A stretch of DNA of 12,933 nt from JBFFXF01 sp041569895 (GTDB taxonomy: Bacteria > Planctomycetota > UBA8108 > JACQVS01), in contig JBFFXF010000219.1 in assembly GCA_041569895.1 (NCBI GenBank), forward strand, positions 1 through 12,933, written 5' to 3'. The position numbers and the translations under genes are program-made. This document shows positions 6,052-12,869 of the stretch, piece by piece; the stretch's first letter is position 1, and every line of letters starts with the position of its first letter. Below the pieces are notes generated by a model. That model was given only the letters and a program-made list of their open reading frames with translations. It had not been told where the DNA came from and searched no databases.

Positions 6052-6060
6052 TCTGCGTTC
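6025..6060. repeat. CTGCGNAAT 9-bp tandem repeat
   Basis: Four 9-bp units (CTGCGCAAT, CTGCGAAAT, CTGCGTAAT, CTGCGTTCC) lie head to tail in the place where the HicA gene should continue. Read on the minus strand they give the peptide pattern ADYADFADC. I recall this from spurious small predicted proteins of several bacterial phyla, which suggests a widespread simple-repeat family. Not coding here. Confidence 0.85.
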
Positions 6061-6126
6061 CTCCTCTCCTCGGATCGCAGAATCAGAACTCCGAGTCGCA
6101 CCGAAGATCGAGTGTGGCGGCGACTT

Positions 6127-6164
6127 CGGGCACGGGACCGGGACCGGGGACGGGGACGGGGGTC
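6127..6164. repeat. CGGGAC hexamer array (array B)
   Basis: About six units of CGGGAC/CGGGCA/GGGGAC lie just downstream of the nagA-like stop codon (6178, minus strand). On the minus strand the units read CCGTCC/CCGGTC, matching the general CCGTNN form of arrays A, C and D. The rest of 5969-6177 holds no gene that I can support. Confidence 0.8.
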
Positions 6165-6177
6165 GAGCGACTTTTCG

Positions 6178-7512
6178 TCAGCGTGCTTTGCCCGCGAGCC
6201 ACACTCTCTCGATACCCACCCGCAACCCTCCCGGTGCTCCCTCGATTCGCGCCAGGATCGCGTCGGCGCGGCTGGTCTCGCGCAGCGTGCCCCTGTCGGT
6301 GATGCCGAGGAGGCGCGCCGGTGTTGTCGAGCAGAGGCGGGTCGTGGCGGCGAGCGCTTCCGGGAGGGCGAGGGGGGCGTGGCGCCGGAAGTAGACGCCG
6401 CGTGTCTCGGTGCTCAGCAAGTTCAACGTGGTCTCGAAGATGCCCCGCATGTCGGAGGCCGAGCCGAAGAGTGGCGCCGAGTCGGATGACAGCGGGTTCG
6501 GGCGTGGCGCGCCGGCCGGCGGGACCACCTGCAGGTAGCGGCCGTCGTCGGAGACGCGCCCGCGGATGCCGAAGACCTCGAACTCGCCCTCGGGGTTGCC
6601 GCGAGCGAAGCCGGCGTCGCTGACCGCGATGGTGTTGTCGAGCCCCTTGCGCTCGATGTAGTCGCGGACGAGGCGCGGGTTGAGGTGGTAGCCGTCGGCG
6701 ATCAGCGTCACCGTGATCGCGTCGTTCGACAGCGACTCCTCGAGCAGCCCGCCGTCGGAGAACCGCTTCAGGCTGCTGCCGGTCGGCCCGTTGCCGAGAT
6801 GGATCACGTAGCGCAATCCGGCCGCGACGGCCTCGCGCACGCGTTCGGCGTGCGGCTTCGCGTGGCCGACGCCGACGATGGCCCCCCGGTGCGTCGCGTG
6901 GCGGATGACGTCGATGGCGTCCTCCGACATCTCGGGCGCGACGTTGACGAGCCGCACGGCGCCCGTGTCGAGGAAGCGATCGAGCAGCGGGATCTCCGGC
7001 GGCACGACGTGCGCCGGGTTGTGGGCGCCGTGGAACTCGGGGTTCATGAAGGTGCCCTCGACGAGGGCGCCGAGGAACGCGGTCGACGTCGCCGCGAGCC
7101 CGGTGGCGTCGTCGAGCACGAGGCGCATGCCGCGCAGGTAGCCGACGATCTCCTCCTCGGGCGCGGCGAGCGTCGCCAGCACGCAGCCGGTGACGCCGCG
7201 CGCGAGCTGGTAGTCGAGGACGTCGAGGATCCGCTCGCGGTGCTCGTCCGGCGAGCGCAGGCCGCCGGCGAGCCACTCGATGTCGTTCACCTGGATGTCG
7301 AGCCAGCCCGGCAGCAGCCAGAGCCCGTCACCGTCGACGCGCTCCGCGCCGGTGATGAGCGCCTCGTCGAGTCTCGCCCCGGCGGGGACGACCGCCGCGA
7401 CGCGTCCATCGCGAAACGCCACGTCCGCGAGCTCGCCGAGCGGACCCGCCAATCCGTCGATCGGCTCGACGAGGCGTACGTTCGCCACGACCACCGCGTG
7501 CGTCGCGCTCAA
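6178..7512 (-). CDS. NagA-like N-acetylglucosamine-6-phosphate deacetylase (amidohydrolase)
   Basis: This 444-residue TIM-barrel amidohydrolase would remove the acetyl group from an N-acetyl-amino-sugar phosphate or related acetamide. Family positions are present: LPGWLDIQVND (68-77, where NagA lacks the DxH seen in other amidohydrolases), metal-ligand E152 (ALVEGTF), H217 (VGHAKP), H238 (IHLGNGP), H276 (ADGYHLN) and catalytic D299 (AVSDAGF). The start is an unusual TTG at 7512. Its last two bases are shared with the TGA of the upstream aminotransferase (TTGA), and GGAGG lies 7 bases before it, so the two are translationally coupled. The active-site surroundings differ from canonical NagA (EGTFMNPEF for EGPWLN, HLGNGPTG for HLYNAM), so the substrate may be a variant sugar. 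The substrate is inferred. Confidence 0.82.
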   Translation of the reverse strand: MSATHAVVVANVRLVEPIDGLAGPLGELADVAFRDGRVAAVVPAGARLDEALITGAERVDGDGLWLLPGWLDIQVNDIEWLAGGLRSPDEHRERILDVLDYQLARGVTGCVLATLAAPEEEIVGYLRGMRLVLDDATGLAATSTAFLGALVEGTFMNPEFHGAHNPAHVVPPEIPLLDRFLDTGAVRLVNVAPEMSEDAIDVIRHATHRGAIVGVGHAKPHAERVREAVAAGLRYVIHLGNGPTGSSLKRFSDGGLLEESLSNDAITVTLIADGYHLNPRLVRDYIERKGLDNTIAVSDAGFARGNPEGEFEVFGIRGRVSDDGRYLQVVPPAGAPRPNPLSSDSAPLFGSASDMRGIFETTLNLLSTETRGVYFRRHAPLALPEALAATTRLCSTTPARLLGITDRGTLRETSRADAILARIEGAPGGLRVGIERVWLAGKAR

Positions 7513-8879
7513 CCGAGGACCTCCGCGAACGACGCGCGCAGCACGTCGATGCCCTCCTCGAGCGCGTCGAGAGGGATCGACAGCGGCGGCGCGATCTTGA
7601 TGCACCCCCCACCGATGCCGACCGGCGCGAACATCAGGAGTCCCTGCTGGAAACAGCGCTCGTTGATGCGCGTCGCGACGTCGGGGTCCGGTTCCCTGGT
7701 CCCGGGCCGCGCGATGCGGATGCCGCCGACGAGCCCACGGCAGCCGAACCAGTCGGCCTGCTCGTGGCGCCCCACGATGTCCTCGAGCCCGGCGCGCAGC
7801 ACCGGCTCGAGCCCGGCGGCGCGCTCGTGCAATCTCTCCTCGAGCAGCACGTCGATCGAGGCGATGCTGGCGGCGACCGGCAGCGGCGAGCCCGAGTGCG
7901 TCGACGTCATCGAGCCCGGACCGTACGTCGACAGGATGTCGGTGCGCCCGATCACGGCGGAGAGCGGCAGCGAGCTCGAGATCCCCTTGCCGCACGCGAT
8001 CAGGTCGGGCTGGATGCCGTAGTGCTCGAACGCGAAGAGACGCCCGGTGCGACCGAAGCCGGCCTGCACCTCGTCGAAGATGAGCACGGCGCCGTGCCGG
8101 TCGCACCATGCGCGCAGCGCCTGCGCGTACTCGACCGGGAAGAAGTCGGGACCGACGCCGAGGAAGGTCTCCGAGATGACGCCGGCGACCTGCGCGGGCG
8201 CGATGCCGTGCGCCGCCAGCACGCGCTCGAAGAGCTCGAACGAGGTGTCCTCCTGGAAGTATCCGTCCGGGAACGGCACCTGCACGAAGGTGGGATCCTC
8301 GCCGCCGATCCACGACTTCAGCGCCGGGATGCCGCCCGCGAGCTGCGAGCCGAGCGTGCGGCCGTGGAAGCCCCCGACGAACGACGCGATCACCTTGCGG
8401 TCGCTCGAGCTGCGCAGCCCCCACGTGCGCGCCAGCTTGATGGCGCATTCGACCGCCTCGGAGCCCGTGGTCAGCAGGAAGACCCGATCGAGGCCCTCGG
8501 GCGCGATCGAGGCCAGTTTCTCGACGAGCTCGGCGCGCTCCTCGTGCGCCAGGACGTACGTGCAGAGCTGGCGCCGGTCGATGGCGCGCTCGAGCGCGGC
8601 GACGATGCGCGGGTGCGCGTGCCCGACGTTGGTGACCAGCACGCCGGAGCTCCAGTCGATCCAGCGGTTGCCGAAGCGGTCGTGGACCGTGTGACCCTCG
8701 GCGTGATCCCAGAGCAGCGGCGGCTGACCGGACATCGACGGCGGCTCGTATCGCATCAGCTTCTCGAACACCGGCAGCGACTCCGGCACCGGCAGCGGCG
8801 TGACGATGCGGCGGTGCGCGGTCTCGACGCGCGGGACGTCGACCGGTTCGAGAGAGTAACGACCGTACTTGCGTGTCAT
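7509..8879 (-). CDS. class III PLP-dependent aminotransferase (GabT/ArgD-like fold)
   Basis: This 456-residue fold-type I PLP enzyme transfers an amino group between an omega-amino or amino-sugar type donor and a keto acid. Landmarks: cofactor phosphate loop TTGSEAVE (137-144), the aromatic motif FHGRTLG (171-177), D269 in LIFDEVQAGFGRTG, which holds the pyridine nitrogen, and Schiff-base K298 in ACGKGISSSLP. The usual EPVQGEGG is replaced by SETFLGVGPDFF (about 236-247), a divergence near the substrate pocket. The start is ATG 8879, preceded by a GGAAAGG-type site. The open frame continues upstream, but only as the antisense of the divergent dehydrogenase. It is the first gene of a coupled pair with the NagA-like deacetylase. 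The exact substrate is not readable; a 4-aminobutyrate-type or amino-sugar transaminase is possible. Confidence 0.9.
   Translation of the reverse strand: MTRKYGRYSLEPVDVPRVETAHRRIVTPLPVPESLPVFEKLMRYEPPSMSGQPPLLWDHAEGHTVHDRFGNRWIDWSSGVLVTNVGHAHPRIVAALERAIDRRQLCTYVLAHEERAELVEKLASIAPEGLDRVFLLTTGSEAVECAIKLARTWGLRSSSDRKVIASFVGGFHGRTLGSQLAGGIPALKSWIGGEDPTFVQVPFPDGYFQEDTSFELFERVLAAHGIAPAQVAGVISETFLGVGPDFFPVEYAQALRAWCDRHGAVLIFDEVQAGFGRTGRLFAFEHYGIQPDLIACGKGISSSLPLSAVIGRTDILSTYGPGSMTSTHSGSPLPVAASIASIDVLLEERLHERAAGLEPVLRAGLEDIVGRHEQADWFGCRGLVGGIRIARPGTREPDPDVATRINERCFQQGLLMFAPVGIGGGCIKIAPPLSIPLDALEEGIDVLRASFAEVLG
7510..7524 (-). promoter_or_regulatory. coupled ribosome binding site and TTG start of the NagA-like gene
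   Basis: GGAGG (7524-7520) lies inside the last codons of the aminotransferase, 7 bases before TTG (7512-7510). The TTG overlaps the aminotransferase TGA (7511-7509). This decides the start and implies coupled translation. Confidence 0.8.
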
Positions 8880-8969
8880 CCTCGCGAGCACCTTTCCGTC
8901 GAGAGTACCACCGACTATCATCGCGGTGGGCTCCCGTAAGGGTAAGGACTCGGCGACGCTTTTGGAACG

Positions 8970-10319
8970 ATGAAGAACAACAGCTCGAAGACGGTGCCGA
9001 TCGCCCTCGTCGGCGGCGGCATGTTCGGCGGCGACGTGGTGCTGAGGACGATCGAGGACCTCGAGCGGTGCGGCCTGGCGCCGTATCTCGGCCGCGTCGG
9101 GCTCGACCACCTCGCGCGTGACTACGAGGGAGTGCGGTTCCGGCTCGTCGGCATCGGCACGCGGACCGAGGCGACCGCCACCGCCCTCTGCGAGCGCTAT
9201 CGCGACAGGGTGCCGGGCTCGACGCCGCGCGTCTTCTACGGCGAGCGACCCTGGGAGGCGATCTTCGCGGCGCAGACGAAGCCGCGCATCCTCTTCGTCG
9301 CCACGCCCGACCCCCTGCACGTCGAGCCGACGCTCTGCGCGCTCGAGCACGGCGCGCACGTCATGGTCGAGAAGCCGCTGACGCTGAGGCTCGAGGAGGT
9401 GGACCGCATCCTGCGCGCGGCGCGCCGGGGCAACCGGGTGGTCGGCGTCGACATGCACAAGCGGTACGACCCGTGTCACCGGTTCCTCTTCGAGGAGCTC
9501 GCGCCGCAGATCGGCACGCCGCTCTACGGCCGGGCGGTGCTCGAGGAGCCGCTCGAGGTGTCGACGAGCACGTTCAAGTGGGCGGCCGACTCGAACCCGT
9601 TCACCTACGTCGGCGTCCACTGGGTCGACCTCTTCGGCCACTACCTCGATCTGGACCCGGTGTCGGTGCACGCCGTCGGCCAGAAGGAGCTGCTCGTCAA
9701 CTGGGACTCCGAGAGCGGCGTCAAGGGCGCGCGCCCGATCGACACCTTCGACGCCATGCAGGTCGCCGTCGACTACCGCGGCGGCGTGCGCGTCTACTAC
9801 GTCAACAACTGGATCAATCCCGCGGAGTTCGAGGCGCCGGTCAACCAGGAGATGGAGCTCGTCGGCACGCGGGGCAAGATCGAGTTCGACCAGCAGGACC
9901 GCGGCCTGCGAGCGACCATCACCGGCGTCGGCTCGAGGACGTTCAATCCGCACTTCACGGCCGACGTCCGCCGTGTCCCCGGCGGCCCCGACCCGGACGC
10001 CGTGCCGCCGCCCGCGTACGACGGATACGGCAAGGACTCGATCGTGGTGATCGTCGAGCGCGCCATGCGCGTCGAGCTCGGCCTCGCGGGGCGTGACTCC
10101 CTGGCCGGGACATACCCCGACGTCGAGTCCGCGCGTCCGTCCGTGGCCATCCTCGAGGCGGCCGCGAGGGTGGCCAGGAGGAACCGCGAGCTGCTCGAGG
10201 AGAACCGCGGCGCGCCGGTGACGGCGCGACTCTCCGGGGAGGGCATCGACATCGTCGACCCGACGCGCGGCACGGAACGCATCTACACGGGGAACGTGTA
10301 CCGGCTGAAGAGCGGCTAA
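8970..10319 (+). CDS. Gfo/Idh/MocA-family NAD(P)-dependent oxidoreductase
   Basis: This 449-residue dehydrogenase has the two-domain architecture of glucose-fructose oxidoreductase/inositol dehydrogenase. The N-terminal Rossmann fold has GGGMFGGD at 15-22, FVATPDPLHVEP at 109-120 and the hallmark VEKPLTL at 133-139. The following domain has DMHKRYDP (161-168) and GVHWVDLFGHY (215-225), in which H217 and D220 resemble the family's catalytic D/E-x3-H-type region. A strand-rich C-terminal domain ends in a long helix and the extra tail LSGEGIDIVDPTRGTERIYT. It is longer than the 330-390 residues usual for the family. It is divergent from the aminotransferase/NagA-like pair with a 90-base gap, suggesting joint regulation. 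No strong ribosome binding site. Likely substrates are sugars, cyclitols or their amino derivatives; which one is unknown. Confidence 0.9.
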   Translation: MKNNSSKTVPIALVGGGMFGGDVVLRTIEDLERCGLAPYLGRVGLDHLARDYEGVRFRLVGIGTRTEATATALCERYRDRVPGSTPRVFYGERPWEAIFAAQTKPRILFVATPDPLHVEPTLCALEHGAHVMVEKPLTLRLEEVDRILRAARRGNRVVGVDMHKRYDPCHRFLFEELAPQIGTPLYGRAVLEEPLEVSTSTFKWAADSNPFTYVGVHWVDLFGHYLDLDPVSVHAVGQKELLVNWDSESGVKGARPIDTFDAMQVAVDYRGGVRVYYVNNWINPAEFEAPVNQEMELVGTRGKIEFDQQDRGLRATITGVGSRTFNPHFTADVRRVPGGPDPDAVPPPAYDGYGKDSIVVIVERAMRVELGLAGRDSLAGTYPDVESARPSVAILEAAARVARRNRELLEENRGAPVTARLSGEGIDIVDPTRGTERIYTGNVYRLKSG

Positions 10320-10344
10320 ATACAGTACGCCTGCGCCGAAATCC

Positions 10345-10493
10345 GGTCACGGTCACGGTCACGGTCCACGGTCACGGTCACGGTCACGGTCACGGTCGAC
10401 GGTCCACGGTCACGGTCCACGGTCCACGGTCAACGGTCAACGGTCACGTTCCCCGTCCACGGTCCTGGTCCACGCTCCCCGTCCACGGTCCAG
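10345..10493. repeat. GGTCAC/GGTCCAC tandem array (array C)
   Basis: Sixteen head-to-tail units, mostly GGTCAC (6 bp) and GGTCCAC/GGTCGAC/GGTCAAC (7 bp), fill 10345-10447. They are followed by larger degenerate 13-bp units ending in CCCCGTCCAC or GGTCCAC. The array begins 26 bases after the dehydrogenase stop and ends about 30 bases before the stop of the four-helix-bundle gene (10522). The 24 bp at 10366-10389 are exactly complementary to 10985-11008 in array D. No gene or terminator is visible in 10320-10521. Confidence 0.92.
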
Positions 10494-10521
10494 AACGACC
10501 TGCAGTACCGTTCCGCAAGGT

Positions 10522-10896
10522 CTACCGCTGCTCGGTTTCGGCGCTGCGGATCAGCTTGGTCAGCATAGCCGCGATGCGGTCGGCCAGATCCTGAGCGGCG
10601 ATGACTTTGTCGATGGGTGCCAGTTGGTCGATCTCGACGCAGTCGAGCGCAACGATCAGTTCCTTCGCCTCTCCGAGCGCGACCTCGTATGCAGCAGCCC
10701 TCGCCCTGCCCCGCTTGCCCACACCTTCGCCGATGTTGAACGGCACGCTGCGGGAGGCCCGGCGCATCTGGCCGCGAAGGTCTGCTTCCCCCCGAGGGAA
10801 CTGTGTGACCACGCGGCCGACCCTGCGGTAAAGTTCCAAAGCGCAGCGGTACACGTCGAGTCGGTGAAGGTCGTTTCGACGTCGTCGTGTATTCAA
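10522..10896 (-). CDS. four-helix-bundle (23S intervening-sequence, S23/IVP-type) protein
   Basis: This 124-residue, helix-only basic protein belongs to the family first seen in intervening sequences of 23S rRNA genes; free-standing copies and the Avd accessory protein of diversity-generating retroelements share the fold. Signature: LHRLDVYRCALELYRRV (helix 1), FPRGEADLRGQMRRASRSVPFNIGEG (the family's R-R-A-x-x-S-(I/V)-P-x-N-I-(A/G)-E-G motif at about 45-58), AYEVALGEAKELIVAL (helix 3) and a last amphipathic helix. I choose TTG 10896, since AAGGAG lies 10 bases upstream and the family-like sequence starts there. The open frame continues upstream but only by translating the repeat array as His-Gly. 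No rRNA is nearby, so it is free-standing. The molecular role of such copies is not established. Confidence 0.85.
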   Translation of the reverse strand: MNTRRRRNDLHRLDVYRCALELYRRVGRVVTQFPRGEADLRGQMRRASRSVPFNIGEGVGKRGRARAAAYEVALGEAKELIVALDCVEIDQLAPIDKVIAAQDLADRIAAMLTKLIRSAETEQR

Positions 10897-10912
10897 CGTG
10901 TCTCTGCTCCTT
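10894..10912 (-). promoter_or_regulatory. ribosome binding site and TTG start of the four-helix-bundle gene
   Basis: AAGGAG (10912-10907) lies 10 bases before TTG (10896-10894). This is the only strong Shine-Dalgarno sequence in the open frame and places the start just outside array D. Confidence 0.65.
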
Positions 10913-10924
10913 GTTCGTTCCTGG

Positions 10925-11008
10925 GCGTGCCCGTGGGCCGTGGTCCGTGGCGGTGGGCCGTGATCGTGGGCCGTGGTCCGTGGTCCGTGACCGTGACCGT
11001 GACCGTGG
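10925..11008. repeat. CCGTGA/CCGTGGTC tandem array (array D), inverted relative to array C
   Basis: About twelve units of CGTGGTC, CGTGGGC and CGTGAC lie just upstream of the four-helix-bundle gene. On the minus strand they read GGTCAC/GGACCAC/GGCCCAC, so the array mirrors array C with both pointing inward. The 24 bp at 10985-11008 are an exact inverted copy of 10366-10389. The remaining stretch to 11129 has no recognisable gene; it presumably holds the four-helix-bundle gene's promoter, but I see no convincing boxes. Confidence 0.9.
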
Positions 11009-11129
11009 GGGTCCCGTGGGTCAGCAGTTGCGCCCGGCGGTGGGCACGCCACGTTCTCGGACTATCGGAGGGAACCTTCAGGAGGCGGCGGACCAGGATG
11101 GAGAGTCTTGGCCGCCCGCCGTCGGCGGC

Positions 11130-12869
11130 TCAGTCGACCGGACGCTCGCCGGCGCGCTGCATGCGCTTGACGTTGGCGTCGATCAGGAAGTTCAAGAGCA
11201 AGTTCTGGAGCAGCGCCTCGTCGACGAAGCTCTCCTGCTTGCCGAAGTGGCTGAGCACCTGCATGACGACGCCGGCCTGCGCTCGCGGCGCGCGTCGAGC
11301 CGGCACGCCGATGGTCGAGGGCGAGCTGCCCGGACGGAACGCGAACGCCACGGTGCCGTGCCCCTCCTGGGCCTGCTGGAGCTCGCCGCTCGTCAGCAGC
11401 ACGAGGACCTTCTTGTTGTTCTGGATGTCGAAGGTCCAGCTCTCATCGTCGATCACCCACCGGTGCTTGACCTCGACGAGCTCGGCGTCGTTCTCGCGCT
11501 CGGGGTCCTCGGGCTCGTCGACGACGGTGCGACCGCGCCCCTTCTTCGAGAGATCGATGTCCAGCGGGTCTTCCTCGATCGGACCGTCGCGCCGGAACAC
11601 GCCTCGCAGATACGGGTGCATCACCATGCCGCGCGCCGGCACGACGTCGACGGTGTCGTTTCCAGGCTGCGTGCGGATCGTCGTGCCGGTGCGCACGAGC
11701 TTCGGGTAGGCGGCCTCGAGGAGCTCCTTGATCACCCAGTCCTCGCCGAAGACGTAGCCGCCCTTCTCGACGAAGCGCGTGATCTTCTCGATCTCGACCG
11801 GCTTCAGCCTCATCGACACGGTCTGGTGCCGCTCGCACCCGGTGCAGCGATAGAGGCGGTTCTTGACCGCGGGACCCGGCTTGCACGTCGGGCAGATGCA
11901 GAACCGGTGGAACTGCGCGCAGTTGATGATGAGCGCCCCGGCCTCGTTCATGTCGTACTGCATGAAGTCCGGCCGGCGCACCACCACGTGCGGGATCCCC
12001 ATCTGGTCGAGCACGTGCTGGATGTGGTCGTTGTTGAGGTCGCGCGGGACCGGCTTCTCGTACTCGGCGCTGAGCACGACGACGCCCTTCTTCGGGGCCT
12101 TCTCGAGGCCGAAGAACTCCTCGAGCCGGTCACGATCGAGGCTGTCGACGACGGTCCCGGTGTGCTTGCGCGCCTCGTCACGAGCGGTCTCGCCGAGCGC
12201 CGCCGTCTCGCGGTTCTTCTTCCACCACCCCTCCCAGTTGATCGAGTTCGGCCCGAACTTCTGGCCGGTGAGCTGGAAGAGCGCATCGAGCACCTCGTTG
12301 AGGACGCGCGCCCTGTGCGGCTGCTCGCGGTACTGCTCCTCCTTCTTGAGCGCCTCGATGAGGATATCGACGGACTCGCGCGAGACGATCTGCGACACCT
12401 TCTGGACCGCGAGGAGCCGCAGGTCACCCTCTCCGTCGCGGACGATCGGCGCCAGGGCGCGCAGCACGTTCGGCGAGCGATTCGATGACAGGCCGTAGAG
12501 CAGGTCGCGCGAGATGCCGGCGCGACCGAGCTTGACGATGAGCCCGCCGAGCCGCTCGAGCGCGGGCGGGTCGACGAACGAGCTCGCGCCCTGGATCAGC
12601 AGCCAGTAGAGGCTGTCGTTCGAGGCCGGCACGCGTCGCAGGGCCTTGACGATGAGCTCGACGGCGTCCTCGCCGCCGATTCCCACCAGCCGGCCGAGCG
12701 CGCCCTTGACCGCGGTCGCGTCGCCGCTCCCGACGGCCCGGGCGAACGCCTCGCGAGCCTCCCGCGCCTGGGCCGCGGACTGCGCGAGCGCGACGCCGCC
12801 GGGACCGAGAAGCACGAGCGCCGCGAGCACGAGCGCCGGGGAGATTCGGGACGCGAATACCGTTCTCAT
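11130..12869 (-). CDS. exported HEAT-repeat protein with GATase-like (DUF4159-type) domain and inserted cysteine cluster
   Basis: This 579-residue protein has unknown function. The start is ATG 12869, with AAGGAG five bases upstream; in-frame starts further up lack this. Residues 1-30 are a Sec signal peptide (RTVFASR, then a hydrophobic core PALVLAALVLL, then a likely cut near ALAQSA). Residues about 35-225 are HEAT-like helix pairs ending in a LTGQKFG...WEGWWKKN motif common after HEAT repeats in planctomycetes. Residues about 260-425 resemble a class I glutamine-amidotransferase-like fold (GVVVLSAEY; GALIINC; FVEKGGYVFGEDW). Between GALIINC and LKPVEIEKI is an insert with C324, C326, C329, C342 and C345, a probable zinc ribbon. 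A charged, acidic linker (about 430-465) precedes a strand-rich end. I infer an envelope scaffold or sensor, not an amidotransferase, because no catalytic triad is evident. Confidence 0.8.
   Translation of the reverse strand: MRTVFASRISPALVLAALVLLGPGGVALAQSAAQAREAREAFARAVGSGDATAVKGALGRLVGIGGEDAVELIVKALRRVPASNDSLYWLLIQGASSFVDPPALERLGGLIVKLGRAGISRDLLYGLSSNRSPNVLRALAPIVRDGEGDLRLLAVQKVSQIVSRESVDILIEALKKEEQYREQPHRARVLNEVLDALFQLTGQKFGPNSINWEGWWKKNRETAALGETARDEARKHTGTVVDSLDRDRLEEFFGLEKAPKKGVVVLSAEYEKPVPRDLNNDHIQHVLDQMGIPHVVVRRPDFMQYDMNEAGALIINCAQFHRFCICPTCKPGPAVKNRLYRCTGCERHQTVSMRLKPVEIEKITRFVEKGGYVFGEDWVIKELLEAAYPKLVRTGTTIRTQPGNDTVDVVPARGMVMHPYLRGVFRRDGPIEEDPLDIDLSKKGRGRTVVDEPEDPERENDAELVEVKHRWVIDDESWTFDIQNNKKVLVLLTSGELQQAQEGHGTVAFAFRPGSSPSTIGVPARRAPRAQAGVVMQVLSHFGKQESFVDEALLQNLLLNFLIDANVKRMQRAGERPVD

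Noticed and set aside
7513..8448. Upstream extension of the NagA-like frame to 756 residues
   Set aside because: The extension is an Arg/Ala-rich out-of-frame reading of the aminotransferase. A GGAGG site and the TTGA overlap fix the start at 7512.
8880..9953. Upstream extension of the aminotransferase frame to 814 residues
   Set aside because: The extra part is antisense to the Gfo/Idh/MocA gene and resembles nothing. ATG 8879 has a purine-rich site and a family-like start.
10345..11008. CRISPR array
   Set aside because: Units are 6-7 bp without spacers, and no cas genes are present. These are simple tandem arrays.
10897..11052. N-terminal HGHGHG-containing extension of the four-helix-bundle protein
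   Set aside because: It only translates array D. The family-like sequence starts after TTG 10896, which has a strong AAGGAG. It is not a metal-binding domain.
11105..11129. GC-rich hairpin after the HEAT-repeat gene as an intrinsic terminator
   Set aside because: GCCGCC/GGCGG can pair, but no T-tract follows on the minus strand, so I could not support a terminator.
10887..12488. 533-residue plus-strand open frame opposite the HEAT-repeat gene
   Set aside because: Antisense shadow of a GC-rich gene. The sequence is Leu/Asp/Arg/Val-rich without motifs, and it begins in a repeat array.
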